DNA of 15,156 bases from Clostridia bacterium (GCA_017552845.1 JAFZOE010000329.1:1-15156); one strand, 5' to 3'. Positions 1 through 6,787 are shown, numbered from the stretch's first letter. Notes: a model not told the origin generated them from the letters alone. Translations and numbers: made by a program.

Positions 1-1320
1 ATGGACGACCGGCACCGGTTCGCCCCAGTAGCGCTGGCGGGCAAAGATCCACTCGCGGAAGTGGTAGTTCACGGTGCGCTTTGCGACGCCCATCTTCTCC
101 AGCTTCGCGGTGATGGCTTCCTTGGCTTCCTCCACGGTCAGGCCGGTAAACTCCTCACTGTTCATGAGGCGGCAGCCTTTTCCGAGATAGTCGCCTTTTT
201 CAAAAGCGTGTTCGGAAACATCTGCGCCGTCAATAACCTGAATCATCGGGATATTGTGAACGACGGCATATTCAAAGTCGCGCTGATCGTGGCTCGGAAC
301 CGCCATAACGGCGCCGGTGCCGTAGCTCGCGAGAACGAAGTCGCCGATAAATACGGGAACTTCCCTGCCGTTTACGGGATTTATTGCCGATATGCCCTTG
401 AGGCAGCAGCCGCTCTTGGTCTTGTTGAGCTCTGTGCGGTCCATATCGGTCTTCTTGATTGTCTCTTCTATATATGCCTTGACCTCATCCTGATTCTCGA
501 TGCGGGGCATAAGCTGCTGAACAAGATCGCCGTCCGGCGCGAGAACCATAAAGGTAATGCCGTAGATAGTTTCAATACAGGTGGTGTAAATCGAGAATTT
601 TCCGCCGCCGACAACGTCGAAATCAACCTCGACGCCCGTGCTCTTGCCGATCCAGTGGCGCTGCATATCCTTGGTGGATTCGGGCCAGTCAATCTCCTCG
701 AGGCCTTCGAGAAGCTCCTCGGCGAAGGCGGCCTGGTCGATAACCCACTGCTTCATATTCTTGCGCACTACAGGATAGCCGCCGCGCTCGCTCTTGCCGT
801 CGATAACCTCGTCATTGGCAAGCACAGTGCCGAGCTCCTCGCACCAGTTTACGGGGATATCGACAAGCTTCGCGTAGCCCTTGAGATAGAGCTGCTTGAA
901 AATCCACTGGGTCCACTTATAGTAGGAGGGATCGGAGGTCGCAATCATCTTGGACCAGTCATAGTCAAAGCCGAGCTCCCTGAGCTGCTTTGAGAAGGTC
1001 TGGATATTATCCTGCGTGAAGCCGTTGGGATTGTGACCGGTGGAGACGGCATACTGCTCCGCGGGCAGGCCGAATGAGTCATAACCCATCGGATGAAGGA
1101 CGTTGTAGCCCTGCATTCTCTTCATACGGGAAACAATGTCTGTAGCCGTATAGCCCTCGGGATGGCCCGCGTGAAGACCTACGCCCGAAGGATAGGGGAA
1201 CATATCAAGAGCGTAGAATTTGGGCTTTGAAAAATCCCGGACATCCGTCTTGAAAGTCTCATGCTCCTCCCAGTATTTCTGCCATTTCTTTTCTATTGCT
1301 TTGTAATCATACTGTGCCAT
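1..1320 (-). CDS. leuS: Leucyl-tRNA synthetase, N-terminal part (cut by window edge)
   Basis: Class I aminoacyl-tRNA synthetase charging tRNA-Leu in the cytoplasm. The ATG is at 1320-1318 and 440 codons are present before the window ends; the KMSKS loop and anticodon-binding region lie outside. The N-terminus MAQYDYKAIEKKWQKYW is typical of LeuRS, and the HIGH-type ATP motif reads HAGH at residues 50-53 inside YPSGVGLHAGHPEGY. The inserted CP1 editing domain is recognisable: a threonine-rich segment TTCIETIYG near 246-254 and, further on, GTGAVMAVPSHDQRDFEYA. The first segment departs from the usual TTRPDT pattern (see findings). An AGGAGGAG-like ribosome site lies upstream with a rather long spacer of about 11 nt. 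The gap to rsfS is 29 nt, so no T-box leader fits directly in front of it; it is probably read through from the upstream genes. Identity is very secure. Confidence 0.96.
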   Translation of the reverse strand, partial: MAQYDYKAIEKKWQKYWEEHETFKTDVRDFSKPKFYALDMFPYPSGVGLHAGHPEGYTATDIVSRMKRMQGYNVLHPMGYDSFGLPAEQYAVSTGHNPNGFTQDNIQTFSKQLRELGFDYDWSKMIATSDPSYYKWTQWIFKQLYLKGYAKLVDIPVNWCEELGTVLANDEVIDGKSERGGYPVVRKNMKQWVIDQAAFAEELLEGLEEIDWPESTKDMQRHWIGKSTGVEVDFDVVGGGKFSIYTTCIETIYGITFMVLAPDGDLVQQLMPRIENQDEVKAYIEETIKKTDMDRTELNKTKSGCCLKGISAINPVNGREVPVFIGDFVLASYGTGAVMAVPSHDQRDFEYAVVHNIPMIQVIDGADVSEHAFEKGDYLGKGCRLMNSEEFTGLTVEEAKEAITAKLEKMGVAKRTVNYHFREWIFARQRYWGEPVPVVH

Positions 1321-1349
1321 ATAGAGTGATACTCCTCCTCTGTGCCTTC

Positions 1350-1712
1350 TTAATCCTCGGTCAGGATATCGGACAGATCGAGCGTTTTCGCATCCGTCCA
1401 CAATCTTTCGAGATTATAGTATTCTCTGCTCTCACGATCAAAGACATGAACAAGGACCGTGCCGTAATCGAGCAGAATCCAGCCGCTGGCTCTGCCCTCG
1501 ATATGCTCGGGGTCGATGCCGAGGCGCTTTTTTATTTCATACTCGACCTCATCCGCGAGGGACTTGGTGTGAGTGTTTGAAGTGCCGTTTGCGATGACAA
1601 AAACATCGGAAACTATCGTAACCTCTTCGGTTTCTATGGCGACGATATTCTCCGCCTTCTTTTTGTCGAGGACCTTTGCTATCTCTCTTGCGAGTTCTCT
1701 TGAATCAATCAT
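1350..1712 (-). CDS. rsfS: Ribosomal silencing factor RsfS (Iojap/YbeB family)
   Basis: 120-residue protein of the Iojap/RsfS family, which binds ribosomal protein uL14 on the large subunit and blocks subunit joining when nutrients are short. The family length (about 105-130 aa) fits, and the signature is clear: an N-terminal helix with VLDKKKAENIVAIE (residues 14-27), SDVFVIANGTSNTHTKSLADEV (35-56, shown here in two parts of the same fold), and the C-terminal stretch GWILLDYGTVLVHVF (77-91) followed by REYYNLERLW (96-105). The start ATG at 1712-1710 is chosen because AAGAAAGGA lies just upstream; longer readings to the left run into the coding sequence of nadD-yqeK in another frame. The 13-nt gap after nadD-yqeK holds this ribosome site, which overlaps the upstream stop. 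The order nadD, yqeK, rsfS is widespread in Firmicutes. Confidence 0.95.
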   Translation of the reverse strand: MIDSRELAREIAKVLDKKKAENIVAIETEEVTIVSDVFVIANGTSNTHTKSLADEVEYEIKKRLGIDPEHIEGRASGWILLDYGTVLVHVFDRESREYYNLERLWTDAKTLDLSDILTED

Positions 1713-1725
1713 AGAAATTCCTTTC

Positions 1726-2868
1726 TTAAAGCCCGAAATGAGCGAGCATATCATTATAGCAGTCAACCGTCGCCGGATGAACAGGTCTGTCATGAGCGAC
1801 GAGGTAATTAACCGTATAGCGCGAAGTGTAGAGCATCGCGTGCTCGAGCGAAATTTTCGCCAGGCGCCTGACCGTATCCACATCGGGATAGCTTCTGTCC
1901 GCCGAAATGAAATCCGCGGTATAGACGATTTTTTCGAGCAGGCTCATCCCCGCCCTGCCGGTCGTATGCCATCTGATTGCGGTGAGTATCTCCTCATCAC
2001 CGGTTATGCCGTTATTTCTGAGATAGACGGGGGCGGACATCTGATGATGAATTTTATAATTGCTCTTTTCGAGGGCGGTCATTTCCTTGCCCGCAAGCGC
2101 AAGCTGCTCCTCTTCGGGCAGACGCTTCGTGATATCGTGGAGCAGGCCCGCGAGCTTTGCCTTATTTACATCCGCTCCGTAGAGAGCGGCAAGCTCGCCC
2201 GCCGCCTCGCTGACGCATTCGCAGTGATAGAGGCGCTTTGCGTCAAGCACTTTTGCGAGCGCCGCGCGGTATTCGTCAAAATCGTCATCATAGAGCTTAT
2301 GCTCTCTGATATATTCCGCAACGCCGGCATCAAGCAGGTCTTCGCAGTTGAAATTGCTCTTGAGCCTTGCCCTGAGCTCCGTCGAGCTGAGCTCGAGCGG
2401 CTCATATTCGGCATAGATTATCTTCCTGCGCTGCTCTTCGGTATAGGACGAGAAATCGGGCTTGAAGCCTTTTACCCTTGAAGCTACGCAGAGCGTGCAG
2501 AGCTTCAGGATTTCATCCCAGAGATACCACTGCGTAAATGTTTCAAACATATCCGAGCCGATTATGAAATACAGCTCGTCATCCGGATATTTCTCCTTTA
2601 ATTCGCGCAGGGTGTCGACCGTGTAACTCGTGTCGCCGCGGTCAAGCTCGATTGACGAAACCTCAAAGAGCGGCGACGGAAAGGCGATTTTACACATATT
2701 CAGCCGGTCTTCCCCGCTGACAAAAGCGGCGGAGGATTTATGCGGAGCGATATTTGACGGGATAATCAGCACCCTGTCGAGCCCCGCAAATTCCGCGCAT
2801 TTTGTCGCGATATTCAGATGGCCTTTGTGGGGAGGATTGAAACTCCCTCCGAGAATACCGGTTTTCAT
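1726..2868 (-). CDS. nadD: Fused nicotinate-nucleotide adenylyltransferase NadD and YqeK-type HD hydrolase
   Basis: 380-residue bifunctional protein. Residues 1-195 are NadD, which adenylates nicotinate mononucleotide to deamido-NAD in NAD synthesis: the nucleotidyltransferase motif GGSFNPPHKGHL (7-18), IIPSNIAPHK (35-44), IIGSDMF (102-108) and the ATP-binding SSTELR (161-166). Residues about 205-380 are a YqeK-type HD domain: H215, the HD pair H244-D245, H274/H275, and AIRWHTTGRAGMSLLEKIVY (297-316) with D319 in TADFIS. YqeK proteins of Firmicutes are symmetric Ap4A hydrolases. In Bacillus these are two adjacent genes; here one frame runs through without a stop, and both halves keep their key residues. 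The ATG at 2868 sits 1 nt after the permease stop with no good Shine-Dalgarno site, so translation probably depends on reinitiation. The linker around 193-208 is short and charged. Confidence 0.93.
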   Translation of the reverse strand: MKTGILGGSFNPPHKGHLNIATKCAEFAGLDRVLIIPSNIAPHKSSAAFVSGEDRLNMCKIAFPSPLFEVSSIELDRGDTSYTVDTLRELKEKYPDDELYFIIGSDMFETFTQWYLWDEILKLCTLCVASRVKGFKPDFSSYTEEQRRKIIYAEYEPLELSSTELRARLKSNFNCEDLLDAGVAEYIREHKLYDDDFDEYRAALAKVLDAKRLYHCECVSEAAGELAALYGADVNKAKLAGLLHDITKRLPEEEQLALAGKEMTALEKSNYKIHHQMSAPVYLRNNGITGDEEILTAIRWHTTGRAGMSLLEKIVYTADFISADRSYPDVDTVRRLAKISLEHAMLYTSRYTVNYLVAHDRPVHPATVDCYNDMLAHFGL

Positions 2869-2869
2869 A

Positions 2870-3706
2870 TCAGCTGATGTTGATTCTCTTATGCATAATG
2901 TGTGAAGTCAGGAAGAAATAGACTACATCCTGAATCACCATGAATACGAAGGGAATGAGCTCGAGCGGAGTGCCCTTGGAGGTCACGTTGCCGAAGTTTA
3001 TCTTCATTGATTTATCCGCGCCGAGAACAATATAGATTCCGAAATATTTCTCAAAGAGCGAGATACCCGCGACAAAAATGATGAAGGTGCCGATGAAAAT
3101 CAGGATTGACCAGATTATATGCGCCTTCTGGAACTGGCGGATATGGGAGAGGGCTATTGAGAAATAGACCATGATTGTAAAGGAAAGTATCGTGCCGAAG
3201 AAATATGCTATAAAGTAGATGGCATAGGTGATTAACTGCGCTTTTGAGGGGAAATTCGCAAAGAGCGAGAGCATTGCAGAGGCGCTGTCAATCGTGTCGC
3301 CGTATTCGCCCTGGACATATCTTGTGATAAGGTCCGTAACGAGAACGAAATCCGCAAATGATACAACCATCCACAGGCCGTAGATGATGAGCTTTGAGCC
3401 GAGAAGCTGTTTGCTGTTGACGGGCAGAGTGAAGCTCAGATAGCCCTGCTGGCCGAAGAGGGATTTCTGATAATCATAGACAACAAAGAAGAAGGTCACG
3501 AAAATCAGGAGCACGGAAACAACCCAGCCGACTCCGCCGCCGATGAAGAGATACTTCTGCTTGTTGGCGAACTTGCCAAAGTAGAAAACTCCGAGAGCAA
3601 CTATCTCAACGAGATAAAAGAGAGGGATAACCCTTGCGCTTGCAAGGAAATCGTTTTTGAGAAGCTTGAGCATCTTGCCCTTAACTTTATCAGAACTCCC
3701 AGTCAC
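2870..3706 (-). CDS. ABC-2 type transporter permease subunit
   Basis: 278-residue integral membrane protein, probably the membrane partner of the ATPase encoded immediately upstream. I count about six hydrophobic segments: approximately residues 25-45, 53-80, 105-130, 155-185, 195-220 and 250-270. The stretch YLSFTLPVNSKQLLGSKLI after the second segment is typical of ABC-2 permeases. The GTG at 3706-3704 is preferred as start because AAGGAGG (3716-3722) sits 9 nt in front of it; the TTG at 3712 is only 3 nt from that site, and the ATG at 3673 has a weaker AAGGG. The gene therefore starts inside the end of the ATPase gene (17-nt overlap). The substrate cannot be read from the sequence; relatives of the YtrB/YtrC type are linked to envelope stress or antibiotic response, which is only a guess here. 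Confidence 0.85.
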   Translation of the reverse strand: MTGSSDKVKGKMLKLLKNDFLASARVIPLFYLVEIVALGVFYFGKFANKQKYLFIGGGVGWVVSVLLIFVTFFFVVYDYQKSLFGQQGYLSFTLPVNSKQLLGSKLIIYGLWMVVSFADFVLVTDLITRYVQGEYGDTIDSASAMLSLFANFPSKAQLITYAIYFIAYFFGTILSFTIMVYFSIALSHIRQFQKAHIIWSILIFIGTFIIFVAGISLFEKYFGIYIVLGADKSMKINFGNVTSKGTPLELIPFVFMVIQDVVYFFLTSHIMHKRINIS

Positions 3707-4397
3707 TTGCAAACACCTCCTTGAAAACTTCGTTGACGGTCTTGCCGGTGGATGTGAGATGAGGCACGGTATCCTGCATGAGCAGCTTGCCCCTGCCTAT
3801 CATGATAATCGAATCGAGAACGCCCTCAATATCGTGGATAAGATGGGTTGACATCATAAGAGTCGAGCCCTCGGGGCGGTTCCTGATAATGGAATCGAGG
3901 ATGAAATCTCTCGCCGCTGGGTCAACGCCGCCCATCGGCTCATCGAGAATATAAATCTTCGCGTTTCTGCACATGACGAGGATGAGCTGAAGCTTTTCCT
4001 GCTGGCCCTTTGACATAGTCTTTGCCTTCTGCTTATGGGGAAGCTGGAAAGTGTCGAGCATCTTCATCGCCTTGGGCAGATCGAAATCATCATAAAAATC
4101 CGCAATGTATCTGACCGCGTCATCGGCAGTCATCCAGTTTGCAAGGTATGTTTTTTCGGGAAGATAGGCTACGAGCGATTTGCTCTTTGCGCCCGGTCTC
4201 AGGCCGTCAACAAAAACATCGCCGCTGTAGTCGTTGATAAGGCCGGTGAGAATCTTGATGAGCGAGGTCTTGCCGCTGCCGTTCGGGCCGAGCAGACCTA
4301 TTATCTGACCGTCTTCAAGCCCGAAGGAAACGTTGCGGAGCACCGTATTGCTGCCGTAGGACTTTGTCAGATTGTTTACTTTTATTATCTCGGACAA
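3690..4397 (-). CDS. ABC transporter ATP-binding protein (YtrB-like)
   Basis: 235-residue nucleotide-binding subunit that would power the permease encoded next. Visible motifs: Walker A GPNGSGKT (37-44), a variant signature MSKGQQEKLQL (128-138) in place of LSGGQ, Walker B IYILDEPMGGVDP (148-160), and the switch histidine in STHLIHD (H185). The Q-loop position carries Glu (YLPEKTYL, E81). The MSKGQ signature is typical of the YtrB/CcmA-like exporters. The TTG at 4397-4395 is chosen as start because GGAGGG lies 5-6 nt in front of it; the TTG at 4415 would place that site inside the coding region and has no site of its own. It is the first gene of the left minus-strand unit, about 40 nt downstream of TATAAT boxes. 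No GntR-type regulator lies next to it, although YtrA-like repressors often accompany this family. Confidence 0.9.
   Translation of the reverse strand: MSEIIKVNNLTKSYGSNTVLRNVSFGLEDGQIIGLLGPNGSGKTSLIKILTGLINDYSGDVFVDGLRPGAKSKSLVAYLPEKTYLANWMTADDAVRYIADFYDDFDLPKAMKMLDTFQLPHKQKAKTMSKGQQEKLQLILVMCRNAKIYILDEPMGGVDPAARDFILDSIIRNRPEGSTLMMSTHLIHDIEGVLDSIIMIGRGKLLMQDTVPHLTSTGKTVNEVFKEVFASDWEF
3716..3722 (-). promoter_or_regulatory. Strong Shine-Dalgarno site for the ABC permease
   Basis: The minus strand reads AAGGAGG inside the last codons of the ATPase gene. Its spacing of 9 nt selects the GTG at 3706 as the permease start over the TTG at 3712 (3 nt) and the ATG at 3673 (about 42 nt). Confidence 0.75.
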
Positions 4398-4443
4398 ATT
4401 GAACCCTCCGTTCAAATTAAAGTTCGCATATTTTCACAGATAC

Positions 4444-4461
4444 ATTATAGCATCTATTATA
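4444..4461 (-). promoter_or_regulatory. Probable promoter of the ABC / nadD-yqeK / rsfS / leuS unit
   Basis: Two perfect TATAAT hexamers lie on the minus strand at 4449-4444 and 4461-4456, within an AT-rich stretch (4430-4525) just downstream of the terminator of the previous gene. Neither has a convincing TTGACA 16-18 bp upstream, so the -35 element is weak or absent. Transcription from the proximal box would start near 4437 and give a leader of about 40 nt to the TTG start at 4397. Confidence 0.55.
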
Positions 4462-4527
4462 ATAAAATAAAACAGTAATTTTTACAGAATTTGAAAGCGA
4501 TATTAACTTATTTTTAACAATTGGATG

Positions 4528-4553
4528 AAAAAGCCGCGCCCCGAAGGACGCGG
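4528..4553 (-). terminator. Rho-independent terminator after the hemolysin-III gene
   Basis: On the minus strand an 8-bp stem CCGCGTCC / GGGCGCGG (one T-G wobble) closes a TTCG tetraloop and is followed at once by CTTTTT. It begins 7 nt after the stop codon of the hemolysin-III gene, separating that gene from the ABC unit downstream. Confidence 0.88.
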
Positions 4554-4560
4554 TGTCAAT

Positions 4561-5232
4561 TCACATACAGTGCTTTATTATCGGCACGGACATAACTATT
4601 GAGCCGAGCAATATGAAGATATGGAAAACGCTGTGGCAGTATTTGTATCCGAACTTCTGCAAAACGAAGAATATCATGCCCGAGGTATATACCGCTCCGC
4701 CCGCGATGACGAGAACAATGAAGCTGGTCGGGAACGCCATTCGCATCCATTTGAGAGTGAAGATAACTCCCCAGCCTGCGAGGAAATAGGCGCCGTAGGA
4801 TATAACCCTGAATTTATTCATATCGATAGCGGTGAAAACTATGCCGATAATCGAAGTGACGCAGACTATCGAGAACGAAACCCAGGCGACCGTCGGATTG
4901 ACTCGGCGGATGCCCGTAAGCGCGACCGGCGCGAAGGAGCCCGCGATAAGGCCGTAGATATCGCAGTGGTCGATAACCCTCATAATTATCTTGCCTTTGA
5001 GGGATTTGCGCGGATCAAGTCCGTGATAGACGCTCGAAATGCAATAGACGATTATCATCGACAAGCCGTAAACTATGCCCGAGAGAATGCCCGCGATATT
5101 ATGATGCCAGCCCGCTCTGCCGACGCATACTATCAGCACAACCAGCCCGTAAACCGCGCCGACAATATGGGTAATCATATTCATTTTTTCTTCGCTGTAG
5201 GAGTAGCGCGGGAGCTTATGCTTTACCTTCAC
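4561..5232 (-). CDS. trhA: Hemolysin III / TrhA family membrane protein (PAQR superfamily)
   Basis: 223-residue seven-helix membrane protein of the bacterial PAQR (hemolysin III, YqfA/YplQ/TrhA) family. Family hallmarks are present: SSVYHGLD (66-73), DHCDIY (88-93) and the late HSVFH (200-204), supplying the conserved histidines and aspartate thought to bind a metal at the membrane face. Despite the name, most members are not proven haemolysins; TrhA has been tied to membrane energetics and lipid homeostasis. The GTG at 5232-5230 is chosen because AAAGGAAG lies 7 nt upstream; the upstream TTG at 5286 has no such site and would add a non-conserved leader. It is a single-gene unit: a terminator follows directly, and the next gene upstream is divergent. 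I could not identify a convincing promoter on this strand in 5233-5343. Confidence 0.9.
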   Translation of the reverse strand: MKVKHKLPRYSYSEEKMNMITHIVGAVYGLVVLIVCVGRAGWHHNIAGILSGIVYGLSMIIVYCISSVYHGLDPRKSLKGKIIMRVIDHCDIYGLIAGSFAPVALTGIRRVNPTVAWVSFSIVCVTSIIGIVFTAIDMNKFRVISYGAYFLAGWGVIFTLKWMRMAFPTSFIVLVIAGGAVYTSGMIFFVLQKFGYKYCHSVFHIFILLGSIVMSVPIIKHCM

Positions 5233-5279
5233 GCGGTCACTTCCTTTCGTTTCAAATGAAGCATATATACCGAAATTTA

Positions 5280-5308
5280 TTGACAATGCCGCCTTCGGGC
5301 GGTAGAAT
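5280..5308 (+). promoter_or_regulatory. Near-consensus promoter with a palindrome in the spacer
   Basis: TTGACA at 5280-5285, a 17-bp spacer, and TAGAAT at 5303-5308, placing the start of transcription near 5315 and giving a leader of about 29 nt to the ATG at 5344. The spacer holds CCGCC-TTCG-GGCGG (5289-5302), a perfect 5-bp inverted repeat ending immediately before the -10 box. It could be an operator or simply a chance GC palindrome; it lacks the T-run of a terminator. Confidence 0.75.
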
Positions 5309-5343
5309 TATTTATAAGAATATCAAAGAAATGCGGTAATGAT

Positions 5344-6441
5344 ATGAAAATAATTTCTGCCGAATGTCTTAAAGAAAACGATAAAATCAAAGCGGTTGTG
5401 CGCACCGACAAGGCCGGTTTTGACGCCTGCCTTATGATCGGCTGCTGCGTTTTCCCCGATGAATTCAATATCGAGGAACCCTATGACAGAAAATCGCACG
5501 TCTTTCATATTGACGGGCATTACTGCGAGGGCGCGGAGAAATTTGCACTGCTTGTAAAAAAGCATAAAAAATCGCGCAGGCCGAAGAAGCTGAAGTTTGA
5601 TTTCAAGCCCGTTTTCGCCGATGAAAACGCCCTGCTCGACGAATACAACAGCCGTTTTGAAATAAAAAAAGAGGAAAAAGAAACGGTCGCAAACGGCGTT
5701 GTTTACACGCATTATCTGATTGAGGATAAGAATGCCGCGCCCGTCAATGCCTTCACTTTTGAGATTGATACAAAGCTAGCGTCGCTCTATGTCGGCACTC
5801 CGGATGACGGTTACGAGAGCATAAAGGTCAAGGCGAAAGTGCCCGAAATGATTGATGCCGCGGTCAGAAACGGAGTTAAAGTTGTCGCGGCGATGAACGC
5901 CGATTTCTTTGATATGTTCGGCGACTGCCACCCTTCGGGATTATGCGTCAAGAATTCGAGAATAGTCGCAAACGCCGAAAGCCCGAGACCTTTCATCGGA
6001 ATAAAAAAGGACGGAACGCCGGTTATCACCGATATCAATGAAAGTCCCGGTATAACAGACGAGCTCTCGCAGGCGGCCGCGGGTCTTGAAATGATAGTCC
6101 AAGACGGGAAAATTGCCGATTACGGCCCTCTTGAGCCGTTTTCGTTTGTCCGCCATCCGCGCACCGCTGCGGGCGTAAAGAGCGACGGAACGGTCATCCT
6201 TCTCGCGGTTGACGGCAGAATTCCCGAGTATTCCAACGGCGCGACGCTCGTTGACCTCGCGGAATTCATGATAAAACTCGGAGCCGACCGGGCAATAAAT
6301 CTTGACGGCGGCGGCTCCACGATAGTCTATACAAAATCGGAGCGCGGATTCGACCTGCGCAATTATCCGGCGGATCTTTTCCGCCCGCGCGCAAAGCTTA
6401 TCCGCAAGGAGTTTGACGCTCTGCTGGTTGTTGAGAAATAA
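5344..6441 (+). CDS. Phosphodiester glycosidase (NAGPA-domain) family protein
   Basis: 365-residue protein. The C-terminal two thirds (about 135-363) match the NAGPA/phosphodiester glycosidase domain, named after the human enzyme that removes N-acetylglucosamine from mannose-6-phosphate. Motifs: NADFFDMFG (185-193), HPSGLCV (196-202), HPRTAAGVKSDGT (271-283) and the family hallmark INLDGGGST (318-326). The N-terminal 1-130 is a separate, less familiar segment with a basic patch KKHKKSRRPKKLK (72-84). No signal peptide, lipobox or membrane helix is seen, although many bacterial members are exported. The ATG at 5344 follows the promoter closely but has only a weak GCGG ribosome site. The gene stands alone on this strand, and its last 44 bases overlap the 3' end of the DUF4186 gene on the other strand. 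The natural substrate is not readable from sequence. Confidence 0.85.
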   Translation: MKIISAECLKENDKIKAVVRTDKAGFDACLMIGCCVFPDEFNIEEPYDRKSHVFHIDGHYCEGAEKFALLVKKHKKSRRPKKLKFDFKPVFADENALLDEYNSRFEIKKEEKETVANGVVYTHYLIEDKNAAPVNAFTFEIDTKLASLYVGTPDDGYESIKVKAKVPEMIDAAVRNGVKVVAAMNADFFDMFGDCHPSGLCVKNSRIVANAESPRPFIGIKKDGTPVITDINESPGITDELSQAAAGLEMIVQDGKIADYGPLEPFSFVRHPRTAAGVKSDGTVILLAVDGRIPEYSNGATLVDLAEFMIKLGADRAINLDGGGSTIVYTKSERGFDLRNYPADLFRPRAKLIRKEFDALLVVEK

Positions 6442-6787
6442 GCTGTTTCTCAATCCACGCCATAATGAGATTGACGATTTTCTCCTGCTGAGCGGGAGTC
6501 AGTTCCCTGTTTTTGGGAACCTTATACCATTTATTCAGGCATCCCCTGCAGCAACAGGCGGTGGCGTGCATCGCCCTGAAGACGGGATGCCCGTGAGTCG
6601 GGGTCTGTTTACCGTCGTTGAGCGGCTCTGCCGGAGCGAGTTTCGTTTTCACGAAATCTTCCGCGTGTCTGCGAACGGTATCGAGACCCTTTTCTTTTAT
6701 GTATTCAATATCTTTTTGAGTCAGATGAAAACTTGCCCTGAAGCGCGATTTTTCAAGTTTTTCAAGGGCTGTTTCGATGGACTGCAT
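6398..6787 (-). CDS. DUF4186 family protein
   Basis: 129-residue soluble protein of unknown function. It shows the DUF4186 pattern: SRFRASFHLTQKDIEYIKEK (14-33), DFVKTKLAPAEPLNDGKQTP (44-63), GHPVF (66-70), and the Cys/His-rich HATACCCRGCLNKW (74-87) with C78, C79, C80 and C83, ending in VNLIMAWIEKQL. The Cys and His cluster suggests metal binding, but this is inference. The ATG overlaps the TGA of the lipoprotein gene (TGATG, 1 nt shared), and only a weak AGGT lies upstream, so it is probably translated by coupling. It is the last gene of the central minus-strand chain. Its final 44 bases lie opposite the end of the NAGPA gene, and no terminator is visible after it. Confidence 0.85.
   Translation of the reverse strand: MQSIETALEKLEKSRFRASFHLTQKDIEYIKEKGLDTVRRHAEDFVKTKLAPAEPLNDGKQTPTHGHPVFRAMHATACCCRGCLNKWYKVPKNRELTPAQQEKIVNLIMAWIEKQLISQQPAERQTPCG

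Noticed and set aside
1..993. A 330-codon open frame on the plus strand
   Set aside because: It lies fully opposite leuS, whose translation is unmistakable, and its product shows no recognisable domain. It is a by-product of codon bias.
1321..1349. Possible T-box or leader regulation of leuS
   Set aside because: Only 29 nt separate rsfS and leuS, too short for a T-box, and no terminator hairpin is seen there.
1573..2481. A 302-codon open frame on the plus strand
   Set aside because: It lies opposite nadD-yqeK and rsfS, both with full family motifs. No ribosome site or domain supports it.
4621..5259. A 212-codon open frame on the plus strand
   Set aside because: It is antisense to the hemolysin-III gene; its product is rich in Asp, Arg and Ala with no fold-like pattern.
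5289..5302. Small GC hairpin read as a terminator
   Set aside because: No T-run follows on either strand, and it sits between a -35 and a -10 box. It is treated as a promoter-spacer palindrome instead.
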